Shown in pieces: positions 1-7,554 of a DNA stretch of 60,447 bases. The position numbers and the translations under genes are program-made. Origin of the DNA: a gamma proteobacterium endosymbiont of Lamellibrachia anaximandri (GTDB lineage Bacteria; Pseudomonadota; Gammaproteobacteria; Chromatiales; Chromatiaceae); assembly GCA_016756855.1 (NCBI GenBank), contig JAESPD010000018.1:1-60447 (forward strand), read 5' to 3'. The notes below the pieces were generated by a model. That model made no database searches. It was not told where the DNA came from and saw only the letters and a program-made list of their open reading frames with translations. The stretch's first letter is position 1. Each line of letters opens with the position of its first letter.

Positions 1-47
1 CGTGGCAAACTTAGCCCTTTCTGGAATTGAACCTGATTTCTGGCCAT
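1..47 (-). CDS. IS1595-family transposase, N-terminal fragment at window edge
   Basis: Only the first 15 codons lie in the window, read leftwards from ATG at 47; the rest is beyond the edge. The start MARNQVQFQKGLSLP is characteristic of IS1595-type transposases, which begin with a similar M-A-R-N-x-V-Q-F-Q-K-G-L string. A clear GAGGAG ribosome binding site sits just upstream (54-59 on the plus strand). It marks accessory DNA at the left of the window. Whether the element is complete cannot be judged from here. Confidence 0.6.
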   Translation of the reverse strand, partial: MARNQVQFQKGLSLP

Positions 48-249
48 GGCGATCTCCTCATTTGGCTTCAGGTTCAGTATGCGCCACCCACTGACTCAAT
101 AGCTGAGCCTCAGGGGTAATCAGGAAAACTATTGGAGCCGAACCAACTTCCAGTATGTGCCCGATACCGGGAGCTGAGTCGAAAACTCCTTACGCCCTTC
201 TTAGCCGTGAACGACCATACTGACCATGGTACCCAGCGATCGCATACCA

Positions 250-759
250 TCAAACCTCAGAATGTTCAGTCATTTCGACTTCTGACAATGGCAGCATCAG
301 CGTCATCTGCCTCAGCGGTGAATCTCTGAATCCGCATTTCAGGTACCATGCCTTGGCCTCTTCAGACAGGGCGTGGACAAGCAGTGCCCGCACCCCCGCA
401 TGGCGTGATACGATCAATGTTCGGCGTATGGCATCAATTAGCAGGCCGCGCCCGATATTTTTGCTCTGGTGTTGACTGTCTACCGCCAACCGCCCAAGCA
501 CCATAACCGGGATAGGATCAGGCATATTTCGTCGCACACTTCCCGGCGTATCACCTCTGGCGACCGCTCCGGTTGCCAGGGTGTAATATCCGATAACCTT
601 CTGATTCTCATCACAGACCACAAAGGTTCGCGAAGCGCCGGCGAGTTCATTTTTGAACGCACGGCGTTTCAACCATTCATCCAACGTGGCCTGCCCACAT
701 TTGAAGCCATCCAACCCATGCTCCTGAGTGAGCGGTTCCGGTGGTTTCAGGCTTCCCAC
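250..759 (-). CDS. GNAT-family acetyltransferase toxin (TacT/AtaT-like)
   Basis: This 169-residue single-domain Gcn5-related N-acetyltransferase matches the toxin half of DUF1778/GNAT toxin-antitoxin pairs. Known members of this family acetylate the amino group of charged tRNAs and stop translation. Visible features are an N-terminal G-L-D-G-F-x-C-G segment with L-D-E-W-L, a V-x-G-Y-Y-T-L-A strand, the acetyl-CoA loop after V-L-G-R-L-A-V-D (S-K-N-I-G-R-G-L-L), and a C-terminal W-Y-L-K-C-G-F containing the conserved Tyr. Its start overlaps the end of the DUF1778 gene by 13 nt, so the two are translationally coupled, antitoxin first. The exact tRNA target cannot be predicted from sequence. Confidence 0.85.
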   Translation of the reverse strand: MGSLKPPEPLTQEHGLDGFKCGQATLDEWLKRRAFKNELAGASRTFVVCDENQKVIGYYTLATGAVARGDTPGSVRRNMPDPIPVMVLGRLAVDSQHQSKNIGRGLLIDAIRRTLIVSRHAGVRALLVHALSEEAKAWYLKCGFRDSPLRQMTLMLPLSEVEMTEHSEV

Positions 760-1025
760 GGTGCTTTCGTCTTCATCAACTTTTGCAGCGCTGGATTGTC
801 CTCAACCGGGGCCCCTAAGGCTTTTTCGAAGGCTTCGAATTCGACTGCATCGAGATGGAAAAACTGCTGGTTCATTAGTACATTTTCCGCTTCACGGCAG
901 ACCACTTCCAACATGAAGTCGGAACGGCTTTTTCCGAGCACGGCAGCCGCTTTATCGATCAGGGATCGCTGTATTGGCAAGGCTCTGAGGTTAATAGGCG
1001 CATCTCGAATGGTGGAATGTGCCAA
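747..1025 (-). CDS. DUF1778 ribbon-helix-helix antitoxin (TacA-like)
   Basis: This 92-residue protein has an N-terminal ribbon-helix-helix segment (P-I-N-L-R-A-L-P-I-Q-R-S-L-I-D-K-A-A) typical of DUF1778 antitoxins. The C-terminal tail would wrap and neutralise the GNAT toxin encoded immediately downstream. The start is TTG at 1025, seven bases after AGGAG; an ATG at 1032 is out of frame, so TTG is the only reasonable choice. The complex normally represses its own promoter, and a palindrome matching that role lies 38-56 nt upstream. Confidence 0.85.
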   Translation of the reverse strand: MAHSTIRDAPINLRALPIQRSLIDKAAAVLGKSRSDFMLEVVCREAENVLMNQQFFHLDAVEFEAFEKALGAPVEDNPALQKLMKTKAPWEA

Positions 1026-1062
1026 GATTCATCTCCTGTATATCGAATAGACACACACTAGC

Positions 1063-1081
1063 GTATATCTATCGGATATAC
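1063..1081. promoter_or_regulatory. Probable toxin-antitoxin operator, 7-bp inverted repeat
   Basis: A perfect inverted repeat GTATATC-TATCG-GATATAC lies just upstream of the DUF1778 gene. A further GTATATC half-site is at 1038-1044, directly before the ribosome binding site. Position and symmetry fit autoregulatory binding by the ribbon-helix-helix antitoxin. This is inference from spacing and symmetry. Confidence 0.55.
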
Positions 1082-1178
1082 AATATAGGCTTTGGATTCA
1101 AATTTGGCGACCTATAAAGATGCCTTTTCGATTGTAGCCAGCGCGATATCTTTACCAGAGGCTCTTTACGAACAATGG

Positions 1179-1826
1179 CTATGAAATCATGACCAACAGA
1201 TTCATCAGCATCGAGCGGTCCAACCCGCCTTCGGTAGTGGCATTAAGCCGATAGATGGCGACGATCAGCCTGGCTTTCTTCTCGGGGTCCATGGCTTTGC
1301 CAGAGGTTTCCATCAATTCATATGCAATTTCGATCGCCATGCACAGCCCCTTTTCATCGATGGCTGCCTTCTCCACCCGTCGCTCCCAAGCGAGATCACG
1401 CCACAGGATCAATTCATCTTCTTTGATTTGAGTAATATCACCAATCGTGCCGATCTCGAGCAGACCCTCGTTGTATTCCCTCACAAAGATCCTGATAGCG
1501 GTCCGCGTACCAGTATCGGCCCGCATCCGAGCGTAACGCTCGAACTCCAGTACAACGGCCAACTGGGACGGAGTTACACGATCCCACCCGGCTGCATCGC
1601 TCTGGGCACCTTCTCCCGTTGCCAACCAGCGCAGGCTGACACCAGTAGCCTGTGCTATTCGCACCAGCTTGTCGGCCCCAGGAACAGAATCACCCAGGAG
1701 GTATTTTCGGAGCATGCTTTCAGCAAAGTCGCATCTTTTTGCGAACCGAGAGACTGAGTCTTCGCCGATTATCTCTTTCAAGCGTGCCGCAAAAAGGGCC
1801 GAGTCCCAGCCTGTTGAAGAATTCAT
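1179..1826 (-). CDS. XRE-type helix-turn-helix regulator, phage-repressor-like
   Basis: The N-terminal third (from F-A-A-R-L-K-E-I-I-G through S-L-R-W-L-A-T-G-E-G) is a Cro/C1-type helix-turn-helix domain ending in the W-L-x-x-G-E-G signature common in prophage and ICE repressors. The remainder is a helical domain without a visible S24 peptidase Ser-Lys pair. The chosen start (215 residues) begins N-S-S-T-G-W; the reading frame stays open to 1898, so a longer form cannot be excluded. It lies between the toxin-antitoxin pair and the first FlhDC-like pair and could control the island promoters. Its target is unknown. Confidence 0.7.
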   Translation of the reverse strand: MNSSTGWDSALFAARLKEIIGEDSVSRFAKRCDFAESMLRKYLLGDSVPGADKLVRIAQATGVSLRWLATGEGAQSDAAGWDRVTPSQLAVVLEFERYARMRADTGTRTAIRIFVREYNEGLLEIGTIGDITQIKEDELILWRDLAWERRVEKAAIDEKGLCMAIEIAYELMETSGKAMDPEKKARLIVAIYRLNATTEGGLDRSMLMNLLVMIS

Positions 1827-2229
1827 CCCATTGTTTCCATTAAATTTATAGGTTATCTGCTTCTTGGGAGCAATTACGCTCATTGGCCAAAAAAGCACGC
1901 ACTATAGTATTTTTTCGATAAAACAATCGATTTTTAGTGAAAGAAGTACTTTATTATAACGCCACATTATGAAAATTACTGAGCATATTTCTCGATTTTA
2001 CTGGCTTAGTATCGGCATTACTGGGATAAATCTGGATCAACCCTGTTCTGTTAAACAATATATGGCGAATCTTATTCTCAATTTAGTTCAAGCTACCCGA
2101 GCCACGGGAGTATTGCGCAGATCCCTTCGCACGCTGTATCTACCTTATATTGTCAATTCATATTTGCATATTTTAGATGCGCGATCTGTTTGCAGGTTAA
2201 ACGGCGTATATACGTCATAGAGTTGATGC
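1827..2229. other. Intergenic region between divergent repressor and FlhDC-like genes
   Basis: About 400 bp, AT-rich, with no convincing gene; an 83-codon frame starting at 1969 has no ribosome binding site or recognisable content. It should carry divergent promoters. Candidate repressor sites are TCGAT-N6-ATCGA at 1915-1930 and the short palindrome ACTATAGT at about 1901-1908. Confidence 0.4.
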
Positions 2230-2535
2230 ATGCCGACAGCCGATCAAGACATCGTGGATCTGAATCTTTTCTGGCTGATCAAGGCGCGAGAGCTCGCCAG
2301 ATTCAAGCGTGAAAAAGCTGCGATTGTGCTCGGCCTGGATGACGGCCTGCTGGACCTGTTTTCCCACCTCTCCATTGATGATCTGAACACGATGGCACAT
2401 ACCGGCGTTATTTTGTTTCGACCCCGTTTTCGCTCGGTTCTCTGGAGACAGATAATCAAGCGTGGAAGTTCACCTTCCCTGTCGGTTCAGCTCCAGACCC
2501 TGTTGATGGCCGCCGGAGAGACACCCAGTCGATGA
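2230..2535 (+). CDS. FlhD-family transcriptional activator subunit, copy 1
   Basis: This 101-residue protein resembles FlhD. The segment D-L-N-L-F-W-L-I-K-A-R-E-L-A followed by A-A-I-V-L-G-L lines up with the FlhD core D-I-N-L-S-Y-L-L-L-A-Q-R-L...A-S-A-M-F-R-L-G. FlhD works only as a heteromer with FlhC, and the FlhC-like gene follows with an ATGA overlap. The pair sits in an integrase-bearing island, so it more likely resembles the ICE activators SetD/SetC (SXT) than the flagellar master regulator. No flagellar gene is in the window. There is no strong ribosome binding site. Confidence 0.75.
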   Translation: MPTADQDIVDLNLFWLIKARELARFKREKAAIVLGLDDGLLDLFSHLSIDDLNTMAHTGVILFRPRFRSVLWRQIIKRGSSPSLSVQLQTLLMAAGETPSR

Positions 2536-3056
2536 AACTGGCCGCGATCCATAACCTCGATACGGCAGTCGCACTCATTCATCGCGGTTTGCGCCTCTCT
2601 ATCGTGAGCCACATCACCGGCATCCACCCCAAGATACTCCGATCCCTTCATCATGAAATTCATGGCCGCCGACCCACTTCCGGCCAGATGCCTTCCAGCA
2701 GCGGCATCCTCTCCACTCGGTTGGCACAAGCCACGGCCTCCGTGTTTGCTGGACTCTATCGTTCAACAGGCGGCTCTGACATCTACGATCAGATCAATAT
2801 GACGGCCCTGCTGGCTGCGCATGATCTCTACCTGGAACTTATTGAGGGGATTATCCCACGCGCTTCATCGATCAAGCCGATCGATATCAATCAGGCCTGG
2901 GGCATCGCCCGCGACATTCAGACCAAGGCTGTCTATTTCAAACATTGCAGCACTTGCCGCATCTGGTTTCTCTGTTCAGAAGACAGCCGCTTATCGCCCA
3001 GTTGCCCGATTTGCGCTCTGAGACGACGGAATATTTCAGGCACACTTAAAGCTTGA
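2532..3056 (+). CDS. FlhC-family transcriptional activator subunit, copy 1
   Basis: This 174-residue protein has the FlhC layout. An N-terminal helical region begins A-V-A-L-I-H-R-G-L-R-L-S-I-V. The central stretch H-G-R-R-P-T-S-G-Q-M-P-S corresponds to the G-S-P-P-P-K-G-M-L-P-F region of FlhC. A C-terminal zinc site has Cys139, Cys142, Cys158 and Cys161. The start overlaps the FlhD-like stop (ATGA). FlhC contributes most DNA contacts in FlhD4C2. The gene ends 7 bp from the convergent response-regulator gene. Confidence 0.75.
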   Translation: MKLAAIHNLDTAVALIHRGLRLSIVSHITGIHPKILRSLHHEIHGRRPTSGQMPSSSGILSTRLAQATASVFAGLYRSTGGSDIYDQINMTALLAAHDLYLELIEGIIPRASSIKPIDINQAWGIARDIQTKAVYFKHCSTCRIWFLCSEDSRLSPSCPICALRRRNISGTLKA

Positions 3057-3063
3057 TATAAGA

Positions 3064-4062
3064 TCAATCGATGAGGCAGGGTGATCTACTGATGGAGCTG
3101 GTTTCTGACAGCAGAATCCTGTCCAGTCGTTCAAAAAAGGCATCCACACAGTCCGGATCAAACCGCTTTCCGCGGTAGGATTTCAAGTAACCCAACATCT
3201 TGTCGACAGACCAAGCCTTTCTGTAGGGCCGATCGGACAGCAGAGCATCGACGAAGTCAGCAACGGATACGATCCTTGCCTCCAGCGGGATATCCTGTCC
3301 ACCAAATCCATGTGGATAGCCTTTGCCATCAAAATGTTCATGGTGAGACAGGGCAATCTTCGCCCCCTGTTGAAACAGTGGGGAGTCACCCTGCTGTAGC
3401 AAACTGAACCCAGCCAGCGTATGGCCCTGTACTTTCTCCCGCTCTTCCTGGCAAAAAATGGATGGCCGCCACAACAGGTGGCCAGCCACCAGGAAATTGC
3501 CCAGATCATTCAAAGGGGCTGCCCGTTCGATCAGATCGCATTCATCTGTTAACAATCCCATCTGTTCGGCGATATGACGGCTAATGTTCGCCAACCGTTT
3601 GGGATTACGGCCATTGACGGATTTGGTGATATGAAACAGCACCTGGGTCAGATCCTTGTAGAGTGCATCTTGGCGCTGACTTCTGGATAGGTTGAGAATA
3701 TTGCGGCAGCGGAATTGCCACTCTTTCTGGTCCAGGGGTTTCAAAAGGAAGTCGACCACTCCGGCACTCAACGCCTCATACCGGATCTCTTTATCGTGAT
3801 CATCAAGCGCGGTGATCATGACTACCGGCACAACACGGCAGTCAGGCAGATCATGTAATCGACGCGTGAACTCAATACCGTTCATGCTTGGCATCCGATA
3901 GTCAACCAACACCATGGCTACGGGATTCTTCTCTGCCCATTCAAGCGCTGCAGAAAGAGTCTCGAATGTCTTTCCTTCTACATCTGGGCCAATAGATCTA
4001 ATGAACTCATTGAGGATCATTCGTGAGAGTTCCTGGTCATCAATGATCAGCACGGTCTGCAT
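3064..4062 (-). CDS. Response regulator with degenerate HD-GYP domain
   Basis: Residues 1-120 form a CheY-like receiver: the acidic pair is D8/D9, the phosphorylated Asp is D54 in V-L-V-D-Y-R-M, and Lys is in L-L-K-P-L. Residues from about 140 form an HD-GYP output domain with H-H-E-H-F-D-G-K-G-Y-P-H-G and A-R-I-V-S-V-A-D. The defining HD motif, normally L-H-D-I-G-K, reads L-N-D-L-G-N (Asn185 and Asn189), so a metal ligand and the conserved Lys are lost. Cyclic-di-GMP hydrolysis is therefore doubtful. Start MQTVLIIDD is chosen because receivers begin there; the frame extends 21 codons further upstream. No kinase is adjacent. It lies between the two FlhDC-like pairs, in opposite orientation. 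Confidence 0.85.
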   Translation of the reverse strand: MQTVLIIDDQELSRMILNEFIRSIGPDVEGKTFETLSAALEWAEKNPVAMVLVDYRMPSMNGIEFTRRLHDLPDCRVVPVVMITALDDHDKEIRYEALSAGVVDFLLKPLDQKEWQFRCRNILNLSRSQRQDALYKDLTQVLFHITKSVNGRNPKRLANISRHIAEQMGLLTDECDLIERAAPLNDLGNFLVAGHLLWRPSIFCQEEREKVQGHTLAGFSLLQQGDSPLFQQGAKIALSHHEHFDGKGYPHGFGGQDIPLEARIVSVADFVDALLSDRPYRKAWSVDKMLGYLKSYRGKRFDPDCVDAFFERLDRILLSETSSISRSPCLID

Positions 4063-4371
4063 GGACTGTTCCCTGCCCTTTCTGATACGACGTATCGTAA
4101 AATGGCGGCCGCTCCCTAGGGACATTGAATATCCAAGGAATTTTTTTCTTCCGTTACATTAGGTTACAAAGATTTTCCAGACTGACCAGAAGCTCGACCA
4201 GCAAACGTTTCCCACCTCACACACCCACCACAGGAGTATCCGGCTCATAACACAAGTTTTCTTTCTATTGCCCTGAAAAGGTGCCCTCTACGGGTCATCT
4301 TTCCAGAGCTCTACAGATAGCTTCGCGGGTTAGCATGGATGCCATAATAGAAACGGCGAGATTTTCGACTA
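4063..4371. other. Intergenic region upstream of second FlhDC-like pair
   Basis: About 309 bp between divergent genes, with no coding frame of note. It should hold promoters for the response regulator (leftward) and the second activator pair (rightward). A CATAAT hexamer at about 4341-4346 could be a -10 box for the rightward genes, but no good -35 partner is visible, as would fit an activator-dependent promoter. Confidence 0.35.
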
Positions 4372-4683
4372 ATGGACTTTGATTTCTCTCATCTGAATCT
4401 CGAGTACCTGATTCAAGCCCGCGATCTCGCTATAGCGGATCAACACCGGGCCAGTGCAATTCTAGGTATACCAGCTGCTATAGCCAGCATCCTCCCTGAT
4501 CTGTCCCCGCACCTGCTGGTGCGCATTACCCGGATCAGCCACCCGCTGGTAACTCCACGCCAAGACGTCTGGTGGTGGTCACGTCTGTTAATCGCCCTGA
4601 AGGACGGGCGCCCCGAAGAGATAGAGTCCGTCATGGCTCACGCCTCACTGATCCTGGGTGCGGCAGAAGAAAAAAACATCTGA
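4372..4683 (+). CDS. FlhD-family transcriptional activator subunit, copy 2
   Basis: This 103-residue FlhD-like protein has H-L-N-L-E-Y-L-I-Q-A-R-D-L-A and A-S-A-I-L-G-I, matching the FlhD core and copy 1. Its stop codon overlaps the start of the next FlhC-like gene (TGATG). The operon then continues into an excisionase-like gene and the integrase with very short gaps. That arrangement suggests this activator pair is co-expressed with, or controls, the recombination genes. The two FlhD copies are clearly diverged rather than a recent duplication. Confidence 0.72.
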   Translation: MDFDFSHLNLEYLIQARDLAIADQHRASAILGIPAAIASILPDLSPHLLVRITRISHPLVTPRQDVWWWSRLLIALKDGRPEEIESVMAHASLILGAAEEKNI

Positions 4684-5333
4684 TGAACATGACCACCTGC
4701 CCTGCCCTGTTTACCTCGAACCTGCCGTCTTGTGCAGAAAACCAGGGCGGTGGCGATTGCATTGTTGAACGCTGCGGCTATGCCAGAAAGATCCTGGAGT
4801 CGATCCATCTTATAGGACTGGGTGCCAGGATTGGGCTCGCAAGCCATCTAACGGGTCTCGAGATGAAGACCCTCAAACGCATCTATCGGCAACTCATGGG
4901 ACGATCTTCTCCATCCGGTCAGCTGCCGTTCAGTGATACCTGGTTCCTCGAAAACGAGCAACGCCTGTTTCACGCCACCCTGGTCTGGCAGCTGCATCGA
5001 CGTCTGTGCCGGCCAGACTGCAGCCCGGCCCGCCTCTTGATCGATATCTTCGAGGTCTACACCCAGTTGGTACAGGAACCAGTACTAAACCTGGCCCGTA
5101 CCTCCTTTGCAATACAGCTGTTCACGACAGGATTATGGAGCGAACGCCAGTGTTCGTTCTGTGGGATGGCCTTTCCAGCCCCGGCAGACAGCAAGCAAAC
5201 CATCTGCCCCGCTTGCCAGCTTTACCACCGGCATCGATGCTCTCATTGCCATGCCCCTTTAGTGGCGCAATCCAGAGGACGCCGGCGCACGGCCTGTGGT
5301 CACTGCGGCAACAGCCTGACCAACAGTGACTGA
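4683..5333 (+). CDS. FlhC-family activator subunit, copy 2, with an extra zinc ribbon
   Basis: This 216-residue FlhC-like protein includes I-H-L-I-G-L-G-A-R-I-G-L-A, G-R-S-S-P-S-G-Q-L-P-F-S and W-F-L-E-N-E, close to the FlhC segments T-L-G-A-R-L and G-M-L-P-F-S-T-D-W-F. The FlhC zinc site is Cys157, Cys160, Cys175 and Cys178. A second CxxC...CxxC set (Cys186, Cys189, Cys205, Cys208) follows at once, giving a tandem zinc ribbon that copy 1 and enterobacterial FlhC lack. The start ATG overlaps the FlhD-like stop; an ATG six bases on is equally possible. Confidence 0.75.
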   Translation: MNMTTCPALFTSNLPSCAENQGGGDCIVERCGYARKILESIHLIGLGARIGLASHLTGLEMKTLKRIYRQLMGRSSPSGQLPFSDTWFLENEQRLFHATLVWQLHRRLCRPDCSPARLLIDIFEVYTQLVQEPVLNLARTSFAIQLFTTGLWSERQCSFCGMAFPAPADSKQTICPACQLYHRHRCSHCHAPLVAQSRGRRRTACGHCGNSLTNSD

Positions 5334-5344
5334 GGGAACCCTTT

Positions 5345-5671
5345 GTGAACACGCTGGACCTCAAACAGGCGGCTGATTTTCTCAAGATGCATCCGCAAAC
5401 CCTTAGAAACAAAGCCATTTCGGGAGATATCTCCGGTGCCAAGCCGGGGAAGAGCTGGGTTTTCATCGAAGAAGACCTTGTCGAATATATTCGCTCTCGT
5501 TACTCTAAGCCCGGGCGGGCGTCGTATGAGGGAGGTACTACACCATGCTCTACAAACGCCCAAAAAGTCATTACTGGTGGTGTCGCTTCACGGCACCAAA
5601 CGGAAAGGAGATACGCCAATCTACTAAAATTGCCGACAAACGACTCGCAAGGGAATACGAAGACCGACTGA
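5345..5671 (+). CDS. Excisionase-like helix-turn-helix protein
   Basis: The first ~55 residues (L-D-L-K-Q-A-A-D-F-L ... G-K-S-W-V-F-I-E-E-D-L-V-E-Y-I) form a MerR-type/HTH_17 DNA-binding fold found in recombination directionality factors. The start is GTG at 5345 with GAGGGAA upstream, 11 nt after the FlhC-like stop. The last 42 codons overlap the integrase start in another frame, so the C-terminal tail may be little constrained. Its place between the activator pair and the integrase supports a role in excision control, which is inference. Confidence 0.65.
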   Translation: MNTLDLKQAADFLKMHPQTLRNKAISGDISGAKPGKSWVFIEEDLVEYIRSRYSKPGRASYEGGTTPCSTNAQKVITGGVASRHQTERRYANLLKLPTNDSQGNTKTD

Positions 5672-6671
5672 AAGCCGACCTCTGGAGGGTATCCAAACTT
5701 GGAGATCGTCCACGGAGAACCTGGGAAGATGCCGTTGTTCGCTGGATCGATGAAACTGCGGCCAAAACCTCTCAGTCAGACGACATCCGCCACCTTCGAT
5801 GGACCGACCGGTTCCTTGGTGGACGATTCCTGGATGAAGTCTCTCGTGATTTGCTTGATGACCTGTCTACCGCAAAAAAAGCCACAGGAGTGGCCAATTC
5901 GACAGTCAACCGCATGATGGAAGTGGTTCGTGCCATTCTTCATCGCGCGAATGTGGAATGGGAGTGGATAGACCGGACACCAGCAATACGGATGTTGCCA
6001 GAAACCAAACGCAGAATCCGATGGCTAACCAGAGAAGAAGCAGACAGGTTGCTGCTGGTGTTACCCGATCATCTGGAGGCCATGACCCGGTTTGCATTGG
6101 CGACGGGGCTTAGGGAAGCCAACATCACTGGACTGGAGTGGTCTCAGGTTGATCTTCAGCGGCGGGTGGCCTGGATCCATGCGGATCAAGCCAAAGCCAG
6201 GAAATCTATCGGTGTGCCCTTAAATGCAGATGCCATGGTGGTACTGCGTCAACAGCAAGGTAAACACGCCAGGAGAGTGTTTACCTACTTGGGCAAACCC
6301 GTATCCAAGGCAGGTAGCACTGCGTGGAGAAAGGCACTGGATCGCGCTGGGATCAGGAAGTACATAGAGAAGGATAAACGGACGAAGGGTTCACCTTACC
6401 CTCATCATGAAGACAAGGATTATCTCTTCACAGACTTCCGCTGGCATGACCTCAGACACACTTGGGCTTCATGGCAGGAACGCCGATCCATGTACTTCAG
6501 GAACTGGGAGGTTGGAGCGATATACGGATGGTTCAGAAGTATGCCCATCTGGCTCCTGAGCATTTGGCTCAATATGCCGATCTTTTGTCGACACCAAGAG
6601 TAGTGGAATCTAATTCCGGCACATTATCCGGCACACCCGGAGGAGGAAACAAAAAAGCAGCTACCAGCTAG
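5545..6671 (+). pseudogene. Tyrosine integrase of the island, frameshifted near the catalytic C-terminus
   Basis: The frame from 5545 starts after a strong GGGAGG site. It encodes an N-terminal DNA-binding arm, a core-binding region and the catalytic domain, with Arg in A-T-G-L-R-E-A-N and H-x-x-R in [11 protein letters not shown]. The frame then goes wrong at about 6470. The proper continuation, [16 protein letters not shown] and the nucleophile Tyr in M-V-Q-K-Y-A-H-L, is in the next frame and ends at 6671. Intact relatives would read S-W-H-V-M-A-G here, so a 10-nt deletion between two copies of TCATGGCA explains the shift. The gene ends 31 nt from tRNA-Arg, its likely target site. Confidence 0.8.
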
Positions 6672-6702
6672 GCTGATAACTGCTTGTTTTTACTAGCATT
6701 TA

Positions 6703-6779
6703 TGGCGCGCCCGGAAGGATTCGAACCTCCGACCACCTGGTTCGTAGCCAGGTACTCTATCCAGCTGAGCTACGGGCGC
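6703..6779 (-). tRNA. tRNA-Arg (anticodon ACG)
   Basis: A 77-nt cloverleaf with encoded CCA: the acceptor stem pairs GCGCCCG with CGGGCGC, the anticodon loop is CTACGAA with anticodon ACG, and the T-loop is GGTTCGAATCC. ACG is read with inosine to decode CGU/CGC/CGA. The 3' end points at the integrase gene, the usual layout for an island integrated at a tRNA. Confidence 0.97.
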
Positions 6780-6862
6780 GTAGCTTTTTGGAGCGCGAAT
6801 TTTGCTGAATTCGCGCTCTTTTGTCAACACAAAACCGGCTTTCTAGCCAGTGTTTGTCTTTA

Positions 6863-6955
6863 TGGCGGAGAGAGAGGGATTTGAACCCTCGATGGAGCTA
6901 TAAACCCCATACTCCCTTAGCAGGGGAGCGCCTTCAGCCGCTCGGCCATCTCTCC
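6863..6955 (-). tRNA. tRNA-Ser (anticodon GCT)
   Basis: A 93-nt class II tRNA with a long variable arm and encoded CCA. The acceptor stem starts GGAGAGA and the anticodon loop CTGCTAA carries GCT, decoding AGU/AGC. It sits between csrA and tRNA-Arg, as in many gammaproteobacteria. Confidence 0.97.
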
Positions 6956-7100
6956 AAATTTCGTGCGCTTGTTCAGTGGCCCTAGGGACCATAAGAGGAT
7001 CACGCTGTATGGGACTAACGTCCCTCACCTCTCCGGATACGTGCCACTCAGGCTTCCTGCAAAACCGAAACGGATTGTACCGATTTCTCTTCCTACAAAC

Positions 7101-7133
7101 AAAAAAAACTTCGGCAAATGCCGAAGTTTTTTT
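7101..7133 (-). terminator. Rho-independent terminator after csrA
   Basis: The stem AACTTCGGCA/TGCCGAAGTT is flanked by an A-run on one side and a T-run on the other, so it can work in both directions. It lies 35 nt downstream of csrA on the minus strand. Confidence 0.85.
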
Positions 7134-7167
7134 GTGCGGTATAAAACCGCCCCGCGAACCAGCTTTA

Positions 7168-7359
7168 CTATTCTGCAGTACCCTGCTGTTCAGCCTGCTC
7201 GCGTTTGATCCGTTCGTATATCTCTTCACGATGCACGGTCACATCACGCGGAGCATTTACACCAATACGAACCTGGTTACCTTTTACACCCAACACGGTA
7301 ACCGTTACTTCATCGCCAATCATAAGAGTTTCGCCGACACGGCGAGTCAAGATCAACAT
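7168..7359 (-). CDS. csrA: Carbon storage regulator CsrA
   Basis: This 63-residue CsrA/RsmA is a dimeric RNA-binding protein that blocks or stabilises mRNAs with exposed GGA motifs, controlling carbon flow, motility and biofilm. It has the family start [10 protein letters not shown] and the RNA-binding segment [16 protein letters not shown]. It lies downstream of alaS and lysC on the same strand and ends at a strong terminator, the standard gammaproteobacterial order. Confidence 0.98.
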   Translation of the reverse strand: MLILTRRVGETLMIGDEVTVTVLGVKGNQVRIGVNAPRDVTVHREEIYERIKREQAEQQGTAE

Positions 7360-7554
7360 AATCCAATCTCCCTGTTTTCCTTCTTACCTGCTGCCAGACC
7401 ATACTGAATGTGTCCGAAACTGCCGACAGCGCTTACCAACCAAGCCAGCGACTATGCTGTAACTGGCATACTTATACTAACAATAGGTTAGACCAGAAAA
7501 AAGTCTAATAGATCCTTATGGTTGGAGATCAACAAGGTTTTAGGAATGTAGTGA

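Noticed and set aside
1969-2220. 83-codon frame between the repressor and first FlhD-like gene
   Set aside because: No ribosome binding site, no recognisable domain and AT-rich promoter-like DNA; better explained as intergenic.
2230-5333. Reading the FlhD/FlhC pairs as the flagellar master regulator
   Set aside because: There are no flagellar genes in the window, both pairs are diverged, and they sit in an integrase-bearing island.
7488-7508. TTAGAC...GTCTAA hairpin upstream of csrA as a lysC terminator
   Set aside because: The 6-bp stem is short and no T-run follows it on the relevant strand, so I did not list it.
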